From NCBI GenBank assembly GCA_023392635.1, contig JAEVYS010000009.1, forward strand, positions 1 through 23,399: DNA of 23,399 nucleotides, given 5' to 3'. The notes beneath the pieces were generated by a model. The model worked only from the letters and a program-made list of their open reading frames with translations. It did not search any database and had not been told where the DNA came from. The translations under genes were made by a program, and so were the position numbers. Source of the DNA: Actinomycetes bacterium. GTDB taxonomy: Bacteria; Actinomycetota; Actinomycetes; Propionibacteriales; Propionibacteriaceae. This document shows positions 1 through 7,784 of this stretch, piece after piece (the first letter of the stretch is position 1; the number at the start of each line of letters is the position of its first letter).

Positions 1-31
1 GCTGGACGGGGTGCCCCGGGGTGGGGGCCGC

Positions 32-56
32 GGGCGCCCCCCCGGGGGGCGCGCCC
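32..56. repeat. Strong G/C hairpin downstream of the sugar-binding protein gene
   Basis: Arms GGGCGC (32-37) and GCGCCC (51-56) flank a C6/G6 core, so either strand can fold into a very stable stem. It lies about 35 bp past the stop codon of the minus-strand solute-binding protein gene. In sugar ABC operons such a stem often sits between the binding-protein gene and the permease genes and slows mRNA decay or attenuates read-through. No U tract is seen, so an intercistronic stem is as likely as a terminator. The G/C runs could also reflect a sequencing edge. Confidence 0.4.
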
Positions 57-91
57 TCGGCGGGATGGCCGGCCCTCGGCGGAGGTGGCGA

Positions 92-1444
92 CTACTTGGC
101 GTTGAGCATCGGCGTCAGGAGTGCGTCGTACTCCTTGGCCAGTGCGGTGATGTCACCGCCGTCGGCGACCTTGGAGAAGAACTCCTCCAGCTTGCCGGAC
201 GCCTCGACGCCCGCCCAGCCCGGAGCTGCCGGGGTGAGCTTGGAGTTGGACGCGGAGTCGACCAGCGCCTTGGCGAACTCGTCGGAGCCGAGGCTGGAGA
301 CGTAGTCGGAGTTGGCCGGGCCGAGGCCGTTCTTGCCCAGCATCTGCTGGTACTCGGCGCTGAAGATGATCTTCATCAGCTCACGGGCGCCGGCTTGGTT
401 CTTGGAAGCCGCCGAGATGCCGATGTTGGAGCCGCCGGCGAACACCGGAGCGGGCTTGCCGTCGTTGCCGGGCAGCGGGAAGACGCCGAACTTCGCGTCG
501 TTCCACGCGCGGCTCTCCTTGCCGTCCTTCTTGACCAGGTCACCGATCGACCAGTGCGCCCAGCCCGGAGCCATGATCGTGGCCGCGGCGAGGCTGGTCT
601 TGCCGGCCACCTTGTCGCCGTCCATGATCTTGTCCGAGTCGTTGATGTAGAGCCACGGCGATTCGTCCTTGGCGGTCTTCGGGGCGCGAGAGGCGGCCTT
701 CTGGATCTCCTGCAGCTGGGTGAGGCCCTTGATGCTGTTGGGGTCGGACAGGGTGCTCGTCCACTGGCCGCCGTCCTGCTTGGCCAGGTCGCCGCCGTTG
801 GCGAAGATCCAGGAGATGCCGTTGCGCCAGTCCTGGCCGCCGATGAAGAAGCCGCTGAAGTCCTTGATGTTCTTCGGGTTCTTCTCCGCGATGGTCTTCA
901 CCGCGGCGTTGAAGTCGTCGAGGGTCTTCGGCACCTCGACCCCGGCGGCCTTCCAGACGTCCTTGCGGTAGAACATGTAGCGCGAGCCGAAGTAGTAGGG
1001 CAGCGTGTAGTTCTTGCCGTCGACCTTGCCGACCTCCACGAACGACTGGAGCAGCTTGTCACCGCCCAGTTCGGAATACAGGTCCGAGATGTCGGAGAAA
1101 GCGCCGACATTCGTGAAGGTGGGCGACTGCGTGTTGCCGACCTCGACGACGTCCGGGGTGTTGTTGGCGTCCGGAAGCGCCGTGGTCAGCTTGGTGACCA
1201 GATCGCCCCAGGCCTGCTCCTCGATGGTGAGCGTGCCGCCGGTCTTGGAGTTGTAGGTGGTCTTGAGGTAGTCGCGCAGCGCCTGCGGTGTGTCTCCGCC
1301 GGCCACCCAGAGGGTGATGTTCTGCGGCGCGGCGGACGACGCGGGCGCGCTCGCGGTGGGACTGCTGGCTGTGCCGGACGAGCAGCCGGCGAGGGCCAGC
1401 GCTGAGGCGGTCACCAGGGTGAGCGCCGACAGCATCTTCAACAT
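92..1444 (-). CDS. Sugar ABC transporter extracellular solute-binding lipoprotein
   Basis: A 450-aa protein beginning MLKMLSALTLVTASALALAGC: a basic start, a hydrophobic stretch and a lipobox with Cys21 as the lipidation site, then a Ser/Thr/Ala/Pro linker to about residue 42. The mature part looks like SBP family 1: a TLWVAGG first strand, a PDVVEVGN motif, a YTLPYYFGSRYMFYRKDVW hinge region and an ANGGD segment, as in maltose-, chitobiose- or raffinose-type binding proteins. It would capture a sugar outside the membrane and deliver it to two permeases, which are not in the window. The start at 1444 is chosen because AAAGGAA lies 6 nt upstream and the signal peptide begins there; longer upstream starts run into the ROK gene. 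It follows that regulator by 47 bp on the same strand, so the two probably form one transcript. The exact substrate cannot be told. Confidence 0.92.
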   Translation of the reverse strand: MLKMLSALTLVTASALALAGCSSGTASSPTASAPASSAAPQNITLWVAGGDTPQALRDYLKTTYNSKTGGTLTIEEQAWGDLVTKLTTALPDANNTPDVVEVGNTQSPTFTNVGAFSDISDLYSELGGDKLLQSFVEVGKVDGKNYTLPYYFGSRYMFYRKDVWKAAGVEVPKTLDDFNAAVKTIAEKNPKNIKDFSGFFIGGQDWRNGISWIFANGGDLAKQDGGQWTSTLSDPNSIKGLTQLQEIQKAASRAPKTAKDESPWLYINDSDKIMDGDKVAGKTSLAAATIMAPGWAHWSIGDLVKKDGKESRAWNDAKFGVFPLPGNDGKPAPVFAGGSNIGISAASKNQAGARELMKIIFSAEYQQMLGKNGLGPANSDYVSSLGSDEFAKALVDSASNSKLTPAAPGWAGVEASGKLEEFFSKVADGGDITALAKEYDALLTPMLNAK

Positions 1445-1491
1445 TTGCGTTCCTTTCGGTGGTGCGGTGGGACGTGTGGGAAGCATGGGGA

Positions 1492-2598
1492 TCAGCCGAC
1501 CCCGAGTTCGTTCAGCAGCACGAGGGCTGCGGCGCCGAGGAGGACGGCGTCCGCCCCGAGCGAGCTCGCGGCGAGGTCGAGTTCCGGCCGGAACTCCGAG
1601 CGTGTGCGGTCGGCGATGCATTCGCGCGCCGCGTCGAGGAGCGCGGGGGTGGCGATGTCGTCCGGTCCGCCGATCACGATGTGCGCCAGGCCGAGCATGC
1701 CGACCACCGGAGCCAGGGCGAGCCCGAGGCGATGGCCGGCCTCGGCCAGCAGCTCGTCACGGCGCGCCGGCTCGGCGGCGATCCGGGCGGTCAGCGCCGG
1801 GACGGAGGTCCAGGTCTCGAGGCAGCCCACCTTGCCGCAGCCGCAGGTGGCGCCGGACTCGTCGATCACGACGTGGCCGATCTCACCGGCATCGCTCGCG
1901 GCACCGTGGACGAGGCGTCCGCCCACCAGCAGGCCGGCGCCCACGCCCCGGGAGAGCTGGACGCGGACGAGGTCGTCGGCGCCGCCGGCGAAGCGGCGTT
2001 CGGCCAGCACAGCCACGTTGGCGTCGTTCTCGACCCGCACGGGCAGCCCCAGGTCCTGGTGGAGCACCTCCTGCAGCGGCAGGTTGTGCCAGTGGAGGTT
2101 GGGTGCCGACAGCACCGTACCTGCGGTGTTGACAGTGCCGGGCGTGCCGACGCCCAGGCCGAGGACGGGACGGGCGGCGGCCCGCGCGAGGTCGCGGGCG
2201 AGTTCACGGGCCGCGGCGAGGGCGTCGTCCCCGACCGCGCCGTCCAACGGACGGACGGTGGTGAGCAGGGGCTCGCCCCGCAGCGAGAGCACGGCGCCGC
2301 GCAACTGGTCGCGCGCGGACAGGTCCATGGCGAGGATGTCGCGAGCCTCGGGGCGGAAGGCCAGCAGCGTGGACGGCTTGCCCGGGCGCTGGATCTCGCT
2401 CGTGCCGGACTCGAGCACCAGCCCGGATCCGATGAGGTCAGCGACGAGGTCGGAGACGGTGACCTTGGTCAGGCCGGTGGCCCGTGCCAGGTCGGCCCGG
2501 GAGAGCTGGGAGTCGTCGTAGATCGCCTGCAGCACCAGGGCGAGGTTGCTCCGCCGGGCGTCCTCGGGGCGCAGCTTGCGCCGGATCGGGTACTGCAT
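1492..2598 (-). CDS. ROK-family transcriptional repressor of sugar uptake
   Basis: A 368-aa protein with an N-terminal winged helix-turn-helix (about residues 15-65, including LSRADLARATGLTKVTVSDL) followed by a ROK sugar-kinase-like fold. The zinc-site signature is intact: GEIGH at 238-242 and CGCGKVGC with Cys252, Cys254 and Cys259. The phosphate-binding DxGGT motif expected near residue 95 is replaced by DLSARD, so it is a regulator rather than a kinase. ROK repressors normally leave DNA when a sugar or sugar phosphate binds. Lying just ahead of a sugar-binding lipoprotein gene, it is the likely local regulator of that operon. It has almost no 5' leader and no good Shine-Dalgarno; a palindrome overlaps the presumed -10 and start region, suggesting autoregulation. 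Confidence 0.92.
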   Translation of the reverse strand: MQYPIRRKLRPEDARRSNLALVLQAIYDDSQLSRADLARATGLTKVTVSDLVADLIGSGLVLESGTSEIQRPGKPSTLLAFRPEARDILAMDLSARDQLRGAVLSLRGEPLLTTVRPLDGAVGDDALAAARELARDLARAAARPVLGLGVGTPGTVNTAGTVLSAPNLHWHNLPLQEVLHQDLGLPVRVENDANVAVLAERRFAGGADDLVRVQLSRGVGAGLLVGGRLVHGAASDAGEIGHVVIDESGATCGCGKVGCLETWTSVPALTARIAAEPARRDELLAEAGHRLGLALAPVVGMLGLAHIVIGGPDDIATPALLDAARECIADRTRSEFRPELDLAASSLGADAVLLGAAALVLLNELGVG

Positions 2599-2601
2599 GG
2601 T

Positions 2602-2642
2602 GGTTAGTAAACCTTACTAACCAATCCGGGGGAAGGGGTCAA
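2602..2642 (-). promoter_or_regulatory. ROK operon promoter with overlapping palindromic operator
   Basis: GGTTAGTAA (2602-2610) and TTACTAACC (2614-2622) form a perfect 9-bp inverted repeat with a 3-bp spacer, 3 bp upstream of the ROK start codon. On the minus strand a -35 box TTGACC (2642-2637) stands 17 bp from a -10-like TAGTAA (2619-2614) inside the palindrome. A protein bound there would block RNA polymerase. AT-rich half-sites of this kind are typical of ROK repressors; that this ROK protein binds it is inferred. A direct repeat GTTATC (2650-2655 and 2661-2666) lies just upstream. Confidence 0.7.
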
Positions 2643-2696
2643 CCTCATGGTTATCGAGTCGTTATCTCCGGTATCGATTCAATCCGGTGAGGTGCC

Positions 2697-2747
2697 CGGA
2701 GTCCCGGGAGAGTGCCGGGGCCGCCATCCCGATGGTCGGCGACTCCG
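2697..2747 (-). terminator. Possible terminator stem after the DUF4190-like gene
   Basis: CGGAGTC (2697-2703) and GACTCCG (2741-2747) form a 7-bp outer stem that encloses a smaller imperfect stem around CCAT/ATGG. It begins 12 bp past the stop of the minus-strand membrane protein gene and precedes the ROK promoter. No U tract follows, as is common in actinomycetes. Confidence 0.35.
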
Positions 2748-2758
2748 CGGGCCCACGG

Positions 2759-3574
2759 TCAGCGAAGGGCCTGCATCGCTGGTCCCATGGCGGCAACCAT
2801 GATGCCGATCAGGATCGGGATCGCGAGCACGCCGAGGATGATGGCTGCGACGCCCCAGGCCCGCCCCCGGTTTCCGATGGCGGCGACCCAGCCCAGCACC
2901 CATCCCACCAGTCCGACGGGTGTGCACAGGCTCAGGATCATGCTCTGCAGGGGGTATTGCGCCTGCAGAGCCGCCTGGATCTGCCGGGACACCTGGGCCT
3001 GGTCGATGTTGGCCGTCCCGCCCGCCGCCACGATGTAGTTCACGAACAGGTCGGTGACCTGGTAGAGCGAGATGCCACCGAGGACCAGCGTGACCAACAC
3101 GAGGCCCAGTCCGGCCATGCCGAGCGCCGGGCTCTTTCGGGCCACGCCCCTCGCGTGGGGGTAGCCGACGGTGCCCTTGTCCCCGAAGGCGGCCACCTCC
3201 GGCGACGGCTGGCCCTGGCCGGCGTAGATCTGCGACCACGGCGTGATCTGGTACGGGTTGTCCGAAGGGGCCGGCGGCGTCGGCTGCTGGGCGTACGGGT
3301 ACGGCGGTTGCGGCTGCCCGTAGCCGGGCTGCGCGCCATAGCCCGGCTGCGCGGGGTAGGGCTGGTGCGGCTGTCCGTAGGCGGGCTGGCCCTGGCCGGG
3401 GTAGCCCGGGTACGCCTGCGGGGCGGCCTGCTGACCGTACTGGCCCGGATAGGGCGAACCCTGCGCCGGCTGTTGCGGCTGGGTCGGCACCGACTTCGGC
3501 GGGGTGTAGGCGTCCGGCTGCGGGAACCCGCCCTGTGGTTCTGGGGACGAGCTCTCCGGCTGCTGGTTCGACAT
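2759..3574 (-). CDS. Pro/Gln/Tyr-rich DUF4190-like membrane protein
   Basis: A 271-aa protein. The first about 135 residues are a disordered tail rich in Pro, Gln, Gly and Tyr, with loose PGYG/QPGYG/PYPAQ repeats. The C-terminal half begins near GVARKSPALGMAGLGL and has a first membrane segment (GLVLVTLVLGGISLY), a short soluble stretch, then two more helices (MILSLCTPVGLVGWVLGWVA and GVAAIILGVLAIPILIGIMV). This layout matches actinobacterial DUF4190-type proteins of unknown function. The start at 3574 is preferred because it begins MSNQQPE and stands 7 nt from a TACCCT -10-like box with no Shine-Dalgarno, which suggests a leaderless mRNA. It is transcribed away from the Dgt-like gene. Function is unknown. 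Confidence 0.8.
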   Translation of the reverse strand: MSNQQPESSSPEPQGGFPQPDAYTPPKSVPTQPQQPAQGSPYPGQYGQQAAPQAYPGYPGQGQPAYGQPHQPYPAQPGYGAQPGYGQPQPPYPYAQQPTPPAPSDNPYQITPWSQIYAGQGQPSPEVAAFGDKGTVGYPHARGVARKSPALGMAGLGLVLVTLVLGGISLYQVTDLFVNYIVAAGGTANIDQAQVSRQIQAALQAQYPLQSMILSLCTPVGLVGWVLGWVAAIGNRGRAWGVAAIILGVLAIPILIGIMVAAMGPAMQALR

Positions 3575-3581
3575 GTCAGAA

Positions 3582-3587
3582 AGGGTA
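3582..3587 (-). promoter_or_regulatory. Possible leaderless -10 box of the DUF4190-like gene
   Basis: Read on the minus strand, TACCCT is followed by 7 nt and then ATG at 3574. No purine-rich ribosome site is present. No convincing -35 box was seen. Confidence 0.4.
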
Positions 3588-3684
3588 GCGCCGCAGGGGA
3601 GTGATCCCCGCTGATCAGGACCGCGACACCACAGGGCCAGGTGCCGCCTGCGGGAAGCCGCTGCGCGGCTGCCAAGATGGAGCC

Positions 3685-4809
3685 ATGCCAGAGCTGCCAC
3701 CCCGGGCGATCGCCTGGGCCCAGACCATGGCCGGCCACGCCGGCGACCGGCTGGTGCGTGCCCACCAGCAGGCCGGCGGGCGGCTCGAGCCGGGCGCCGC
3801 GGTGTTACGCCGCGAGCGCGAGGAACGCGAGGCGGCGAGCCTGCGTCCCGGCGCCGCGCTGGCGGTCGGGGCCGGCGACCGCGCGATTCGTGAGGAGCCC
3901 GATCCGGAGCGCACGTGCTTCGAGCGGGACCGCGACCGCATCGTGCACTCCGCAGCGTTCCGCCGGCTCGCGGGCAAGACCCAGGTGGTCGTGTTCCCCA
4001 GCGACCACCAGCGCACGCGCCTCACCCACGCCCTGGAGGTGGCCCAGGTGGCCACCTCGATCGCTCGCGGGGTGGGCGCCAACGTCACCCTGGCCGAGGC
4101 GATCGCGCTGGGGCACGACTGCGGGCACGGCCCCGGCGGCCACGCCAGCGAGGATGCTTTCGACGCCTTCCTCGCGGAGGGCTACGACCACGGGCCATGG
4201 GGGGCCGACGTGGTGCTGACGACCCTGAACCTGTGCGCGCAGACGCTCGACGGCATCCGCAACCACTCCTGGTCACGCCCGGTTCCCGCAACGATCGAGG
4301 GCGAGATCGTCAGTTGGGCCGACCGCATCGCCTACTGCGCCCACGACCTCGAGGATGCGGCGAGCGCGGGCATTGTCAGCCTCGACGACCTGCCGCCTGA
4401 GGTCGTCCGGCTGACCGGACGCACCCGGCGCCAGCAGCTGGGCACGTTCGTCCGTGCCGTGATCGCCACCGCGTCCGGCACGGGCTCGATCGGCATGTCC
4501 GAGGAGCCGGCCGCCGCCCTCGCCGCGCTGCGTGCGTTCAACTACGAGCGCATCTACACCCGTCCGGATTCGCTGGCGCAGTCGGCTGCGGTCATCGCGG
4601 TCCTGCACGCCCTCGTGGAGTACTACTCCGAGAACCCGCTGTCGCTGCCGCCTGCCTTCGTGTCACCCGACCAGGGCTCCGACGGGCGGGTCCGGGCCGC
4701 CGTCACCTACGTCGCGGGCATGACCGACCGGTTCGCCTTCGACACGGCGGTGGACCTGCTCGGCTGGGACCCCGTCCGACTGCCGCGGGGCATCGGACGC
4801 GACGCCTGA
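3685..4809 (+). CDS. dgt: Dgt-like HD-domain dNTP triphosphohydrolase
   Basis: A 374-aa protein with the metal-binding HD pattern of dNTP triphosphohydrolases: His115 in RTRLTHALEVAQ, His144-Asp145 in GHDCGHGPGGHASED and Asp213 in WADRIAYCAHD. The preceding FERDRDRIVHSAAFRRLAGKTQV segment is also typical of Dgt. Family members cleave dNTPs to nucleosides and tripolyphosphate in the cytosol. The usual GNAQ/FRI motif after the HD segment is replaced by a divergent NLCAQTL stretch, and the protein is somewhat short, so substrate preference may differ from classical dGTPases. It sits 112 bp before dnaG, an order also known in mycobacteria. The start at 3685 has a CAAGAT box and 6 nt before ATG, so a leaderless mRNA is possible; GGAG lies too close to act well. 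Confidence 0.85.
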   Translation: MPELPPRAIAWAQTMAGHAGDRLVRAHQQAGGRLEPGAAVLRREREEREAASLRPGAALAVGAGDRAIREEPDPERTCFERDRDRIVHSAAFRRLAGKTQVVVFPSDHQRTRLTHALEVAQVATSIARGVGANVTLAEAIALGHDCGHGPGGHASEDAFDAFLAEGYDHGPWGADVVLTTLNLCAQTLDGIRNHSWSRPVPATIEGEIVSWADRIAYCAHDLEDAASAGIVSLDDLPPEVVRLTGRTRRQQLGTFVRAVIATASGTGSIGMSEEPAAALAALRAFNYERIYTRPDSLAQSAAVIAVLHALVEYYSENPLSLPPAFVSPDQGSDGRVRAAVTYVAGMTDRFAFDTAVDLLGWDPVRLPRGIGRDA

Positions 4810-4887
4810 GCCTGCTGGTGTCGCGATCCGGCCGTCGATCTCGTCCGGGTCGTCCCATCCGCCCCGAACGCGGCCTTCGGCGGCGCA

Positions 4888-4915
4888 TTCGCGACGCGAC
4901 CATGGGCCCTAGAAT
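4888..4915 (+). promoter_or_regulatory. Leaderless promoter of dnaG
   Basis: A clear -10 box TAGAAT (4910-4915) is followed by six bases (CGCGAC) and then the GTG start of dnaG, so transcription should begin at or next to the start codon. A weak -35 (TTCGCG, 4888-4893) is 16 bp upstream. No Shine-Dalgarno is present. The hexamer TCGCGA occurs at 4821, 4889 and 4915 around this promoter. Confidence 0.65.
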
Positions 4916-4921
4916 CGCGAC

Positions 4922-6787
4922 GTGGCCGGCCTGATCAACGAGGAGGACCTCGCGACGGTCCGGGAACGCTCCCGGATCGAGGACGTCGTCGGGTCCTACG
5001 TGACGCTGCGCCGCGCGGGCGGGGGGTCCCTCACCGGGCTGTGCCCGTTCCACGACGAGAAGTCGCCGTCGTTCCACGTCACGCCGGCCCGGGGCTTCTA
5101 CCACTGCTTCGGCTGTGGCGAGGGGGGCGACGTCATCGCCTTCGTCCAGAAGATCAACAACGTGAGTTTCGCCGAGGCCGTGGAGTACCTGGCTGACCGG
5201 ATCGGGCTGCAGCTGCGGTACTCCGACGGAAGTGGCCAGAGGGTCGAGCCGGGCCTGCGGGTGCGGGTGCTGGAGGCCAACCAGGCCGCCGCCGAGTTCT
5301 TCGCCGCCCAGCTGATGAGCCCCGCGGGCCTGCCCGGACGCCAGTTCCTCGACGGGCGCGGCTTCGGCAGGGACGCTGCGGAGCAGTTCGGCATCGGCTT
5401 CGCGCCGACCGGCGGCAAGGACCTGGGCCAGCACCTCAAGGGCAGGGGCTTCACCGACAACGAGCTCGTGAAGGCCGGCCTGGTCCGGGAGAACGGCTGG
5501 GACTTCTTCCAGGGACGCGTGCTGTGGCCCATCCGCGACGCCGGACGCTCCGTCCTCGGCTTCGGTGCCCGAAAGATCTTCGACGACGACCGCATGCCGG
5601 CGAAGTACCTCAACACCCCCGAAACCGTCGTGTACAAGAAGTCCGGCGTGCTCTACGGGCTGGACCTGGCGCGGCAGAACATCGCGAAGAAGAGCCAGGC
5701 CGTGGTCGTCGAGGGCTACACCGACGTGATGGCCTGCCATCTCGCCGGTGTGGACACGGCAGTCGCCTCGTGCGGGACGGCCTTCGGCGACGACCACGCC
5801 CGGCTCCTGCAGCGAATGCTCGGCACCGGCGACGTCACCGGCGGTGAGGTGATCTTCACCTTCGACGGCGATGCCGCGGGCCAGGCGGCGGCCCTGAAGG
5901 TGTTCAAGGGCGACCAGAACTTCCTGGCCCAGACCTATGTTGCGGTCGAGCCCAGCGGGCTGGATCCGTGCGACTTGCGCATGCAGCAGGGCGAGGCCGC
6001 CCTGCGCGAGCTCGTCGGACGGCGCGTGCCGCTGTACCAGTTCGTCATGCGCAATGTCCTGGCCGGTTACGACCTCGACCGTGTGGACGGCCGTCTCGCC
6101 GCGCTGCGGGCTGCCGCCCCGCTGGTCAGCAGCATCCGCGACGACAGCCTCGTCCTCGGTTACGTCCGTGAGCTGGCGAAGTGGCTCGGCATGGATCCCG
6201 ACGAGGTGCGTCGGGAAGTGCGGGTGACCGTGCAGCGGCGCTCCGAGCGCCCCGCTCCGCGGCGTCCGGAGCAGGACGAGGCGTTGCCCGGCATTCCCGA
6301 GCCCAGGGAGAGCCTGCCGGTGCCGGACCCGCGCGACCGCCGGCTCGAGGCGGAGCGCGGCACGCTGCGGCTCCTCGTCCGGGCGCCGGAGAAGTTCACG
6401 GAGGACTGGAACGGGCTCACGCCGGACGACTTCGTCCACCCCACCTACCGGGCGCTGTTCGAGTCGGTTCGCTCGGCAGCCGACGGTCCGGGCATCTGGA
6501 CGCAGCGGGTCCTCTCGGCCAACCCGGATCCGGTGCTCGAGCAGCTCGTGGTCTCGCTCGCGGTCGAACCCGTGCTGCGGGAGCCGACCGAGGCCTACGC
6601 CCGGGAGTACAGCAGCCAACTCCGGGTGCTCACCCTCTCCCGCCGCATCGCCGACCTGAAGTCGAAGCTGCAGCGCACCAATCCGCTGGACGACCAGCCG
6701 TCGTACAACCGCATGTTCGCGGTGCTGGTCAACCTGGAGAAGGAGCGCAAGGAGCTCCTCGCCCTCGCCACCGGGCCCGCGATCTAG
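4922..6787 (+). CDS. dnaG: DNA primase DnaG
   Basis: A 621-aa protein of normal bacterial primase length. The N-terminal CHC2 zinc domain has Cys41, His44, Cys62 and Cys65 (CPFHDEKSPSF and FHCFGCG-type motifs). The RNA-polymerase core follows, with GFAP and the DRMPAKYLNTPET segment. The Toprim domain has Glu264 in EGYTDVMA and Asp315/Asp317 in FTFDGDAAG, which bind the catalytic metals. The C-terminal part, from about residue 470, is the helicase-binding domain after a Pro/Arg-rich linker. It makes the RNA primers for replication, working with the replicative helicase. The GTG start at 4922 is supported by conservation of the N-terminus and by the leaderless promoter directly before it. Confidence 0.97.
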   Translation: MAGLINEEDLATVRERSRIEDVVGSYVTLRRAGGGSLTGLCPFHDEKSPSFHVTPARGFYHCFGCGEGGDVIAFVQKINNVSFAEAVEYLADRIGLQLRYSDGSGQRVEPGLRVRVLEANQAAAEFFAAQLMSPAGLPGRQFLDGRGFGRDAAEQFGIGFAPTGGKDLGQHLKGRGFTDNELVKAGLVRENGWDFFQGRVLWPIRDAGRSVLGFGARKIFDDDRMPAKYLNTPETVVYKKSGVLYGLDLARQNIAKKSQAVVVEGYTDVMACHLAGVDTAVASCGTAFGDDHARLLQRMLGTGDVTGGEVIFTFDGDAAGQAAALKVFKGDQNFLAQTYVAVEPSGLDPCDLRMQQGEAALRELVGRRVPLYQFVMRNVLAGYDLDRVDGRLAALRAAAPLVSSIRDDSLVLGYVRELAKWLGMDPDEVRREVRVTVQRRSERPAPRRPEQDEALPGIPEPRESLPVPDPRDRRLEAERGTLRLLVRAPEKFTEDWNGLTPDDFVHPTYRALFESVRSAADGPGIWTQRVLSANPDPVLEQLVVSLAVEPVLREPTEAYAREYSSQLRVLTLSRRIADLKSKLQRTNPLDDQPSYNRMFAVLVNLEKERKELLALATGPAI

Positions 6788-6922
6788 CTCCAGCCGGGCA
6801 GCGGCCTGGCGGGCCCGCACCAGGTGTGAGCCCGTCCACAGGATCGCGGTGTTGCCCGAATGTTGCTGCACAGGCAAGGACTCGCCGGGTGCATCGGGCG
6901 GGCACGGCGGCAGGGTGTCTCC

Positions 6923-7774
6923 ATGCCCAAGCCTGAGCCCACCCCACTGCTCACTCCCGCCGAGGAACTGCTGCTGGCCCGGCGGATTGAGGCCGGCGTC
7001 CTGGCCGGACACCTCCTGGAGACCGGTGAGCGTCCGCTGCCCGCGACGACCGAGGAGTTGCGTGCCCTGGCCGCGGAGGGATCCGCCGCCTGGCAGCAAT
7101 TCCTGCTCGCGAACGTGCGCCTGGTGGGGCGGCTCGCCGGGCGCGAGGCCCGGTACACCGGCCTGCCGGTCGCCGAACTCTTCCAGGAGGGTTTCGTCGC
7201 GCTCGCCGGGGCCCTGCAGCGCTACGACACCCGGCGGGGCCGGTTCTCCACATTCGCCACGATCCGCGTGCGCCAGCACCTGGCCGAGGTCGGTGCCTCA
7301 CGACTCGGGGAACTCGCCCTGCCACCGAGCCGGGCCCTCCAGCTCAGGCGGGCCAGGGGCCTGGAGGCCGCCCTGAGCCAGGACCGCGGCCACTCGGTGG
7401 ACGCTGCCGAGCTGGCGGCGGAGCTCGGCCGTCCCGCCGCCGTCACCCGGAGCCTGCTCGCCTATCGTGCCCCGTTGGCGATCGACCCGGTCGGCGAGGA
7501 CTACAGCCTCGCCGAGGAGCGGCCACAGGACCTCGACGCCTCCCTCTACCGCCGGCAACTGCGCACGCTCGTGAGGCGGCTCGACCCGGACCAGGCCGCG
7601 GTGGTGGGCCTCAGGTTCGGCCTGGTGACCGGCGAGCCTGTGGACGTCGCCACGATCGCGCGCGACCTGGGGCTGAGCCCCAGCACGGTCCGCCGCCTGG
7701 AGAAGCGGGCTCTCGCCGCGCTGCGGCCGCTGGCCCGCGCACTGGACCCCGAGGGGGAGCCACTGGCCGGCTGA
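6923..7774 (+). CDS. Short, divergent sigma-70 family factor
   Basis: A 283-aa protein starting MPKPEPTPLLTPAEELLLARRIEAG (sigma region 1.2-like). Region 2 is recognisable as FLLANVRLVGRLAGREARYTG, LFQEGFVALAGALQRYD and FSTFATIRVRQHL, and region 4 as the C-terminal helix-turn-helix at about 240-270 (VATIARDLGLSPSTVRRLEK). There is no region 1.1. In principal sigma factors the FSTYAT motif is followed by two Trp that help open DNA; here they are Ile114-Arg115. Region 3 is also poorly conserved. It may therefore be an alternative sigma with unusual promoter choice or opening. The start at 6923 has AGGG 8 nt upstream. It lies 135 bp after dnaG on the same strand, recalling dnaG-sigma gene order elsewhere, and is convergent with the ABC permease gene with only a 10-bp gap. 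Confidence 0.85.
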   Translation: MPKPEPTPLLTPAEELLLARRIEAGVLAGHLLETGERPLPATTEELRALAAEGSAAWQQFLLANVRLVGRLAGREARYTGLPVAELFQEGFVALAGALQRYDTRRGRFSTFATIRVRQHLAEVGASRLGELALPPSRALQLRRARGLEAALSQDRGHSVDAAELAAELGRPAAVTRSLLAYRAPLAIDPVGEDYSLAEERPQDLDASLYRRQLRTLVRRLDPDQAAVVGLRFGLVTGEPVDVATIARDLGLSPSTVRRLEKRALAALRPLARALDPEGEPLAG

Positions 7775-7784
7775 CCCGGCGGCC

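Noticed and set aside
3255..3540. Tandem-like DNA repeats in the DUF4190-like gene
   Set aside because: They are codon-level low complexity from the Pro/Gln/Gly/Tyr-rich tail, not a defined repeat unit.
4703..7279. Long minus-strand open frame of about 858 codons opposite dgt, dnaG and the sigma gene
   Set aside because: It is antisense to well-supported genes; such frames arise from the very high GC at third codon positions, and the translation has no recognisable domain.
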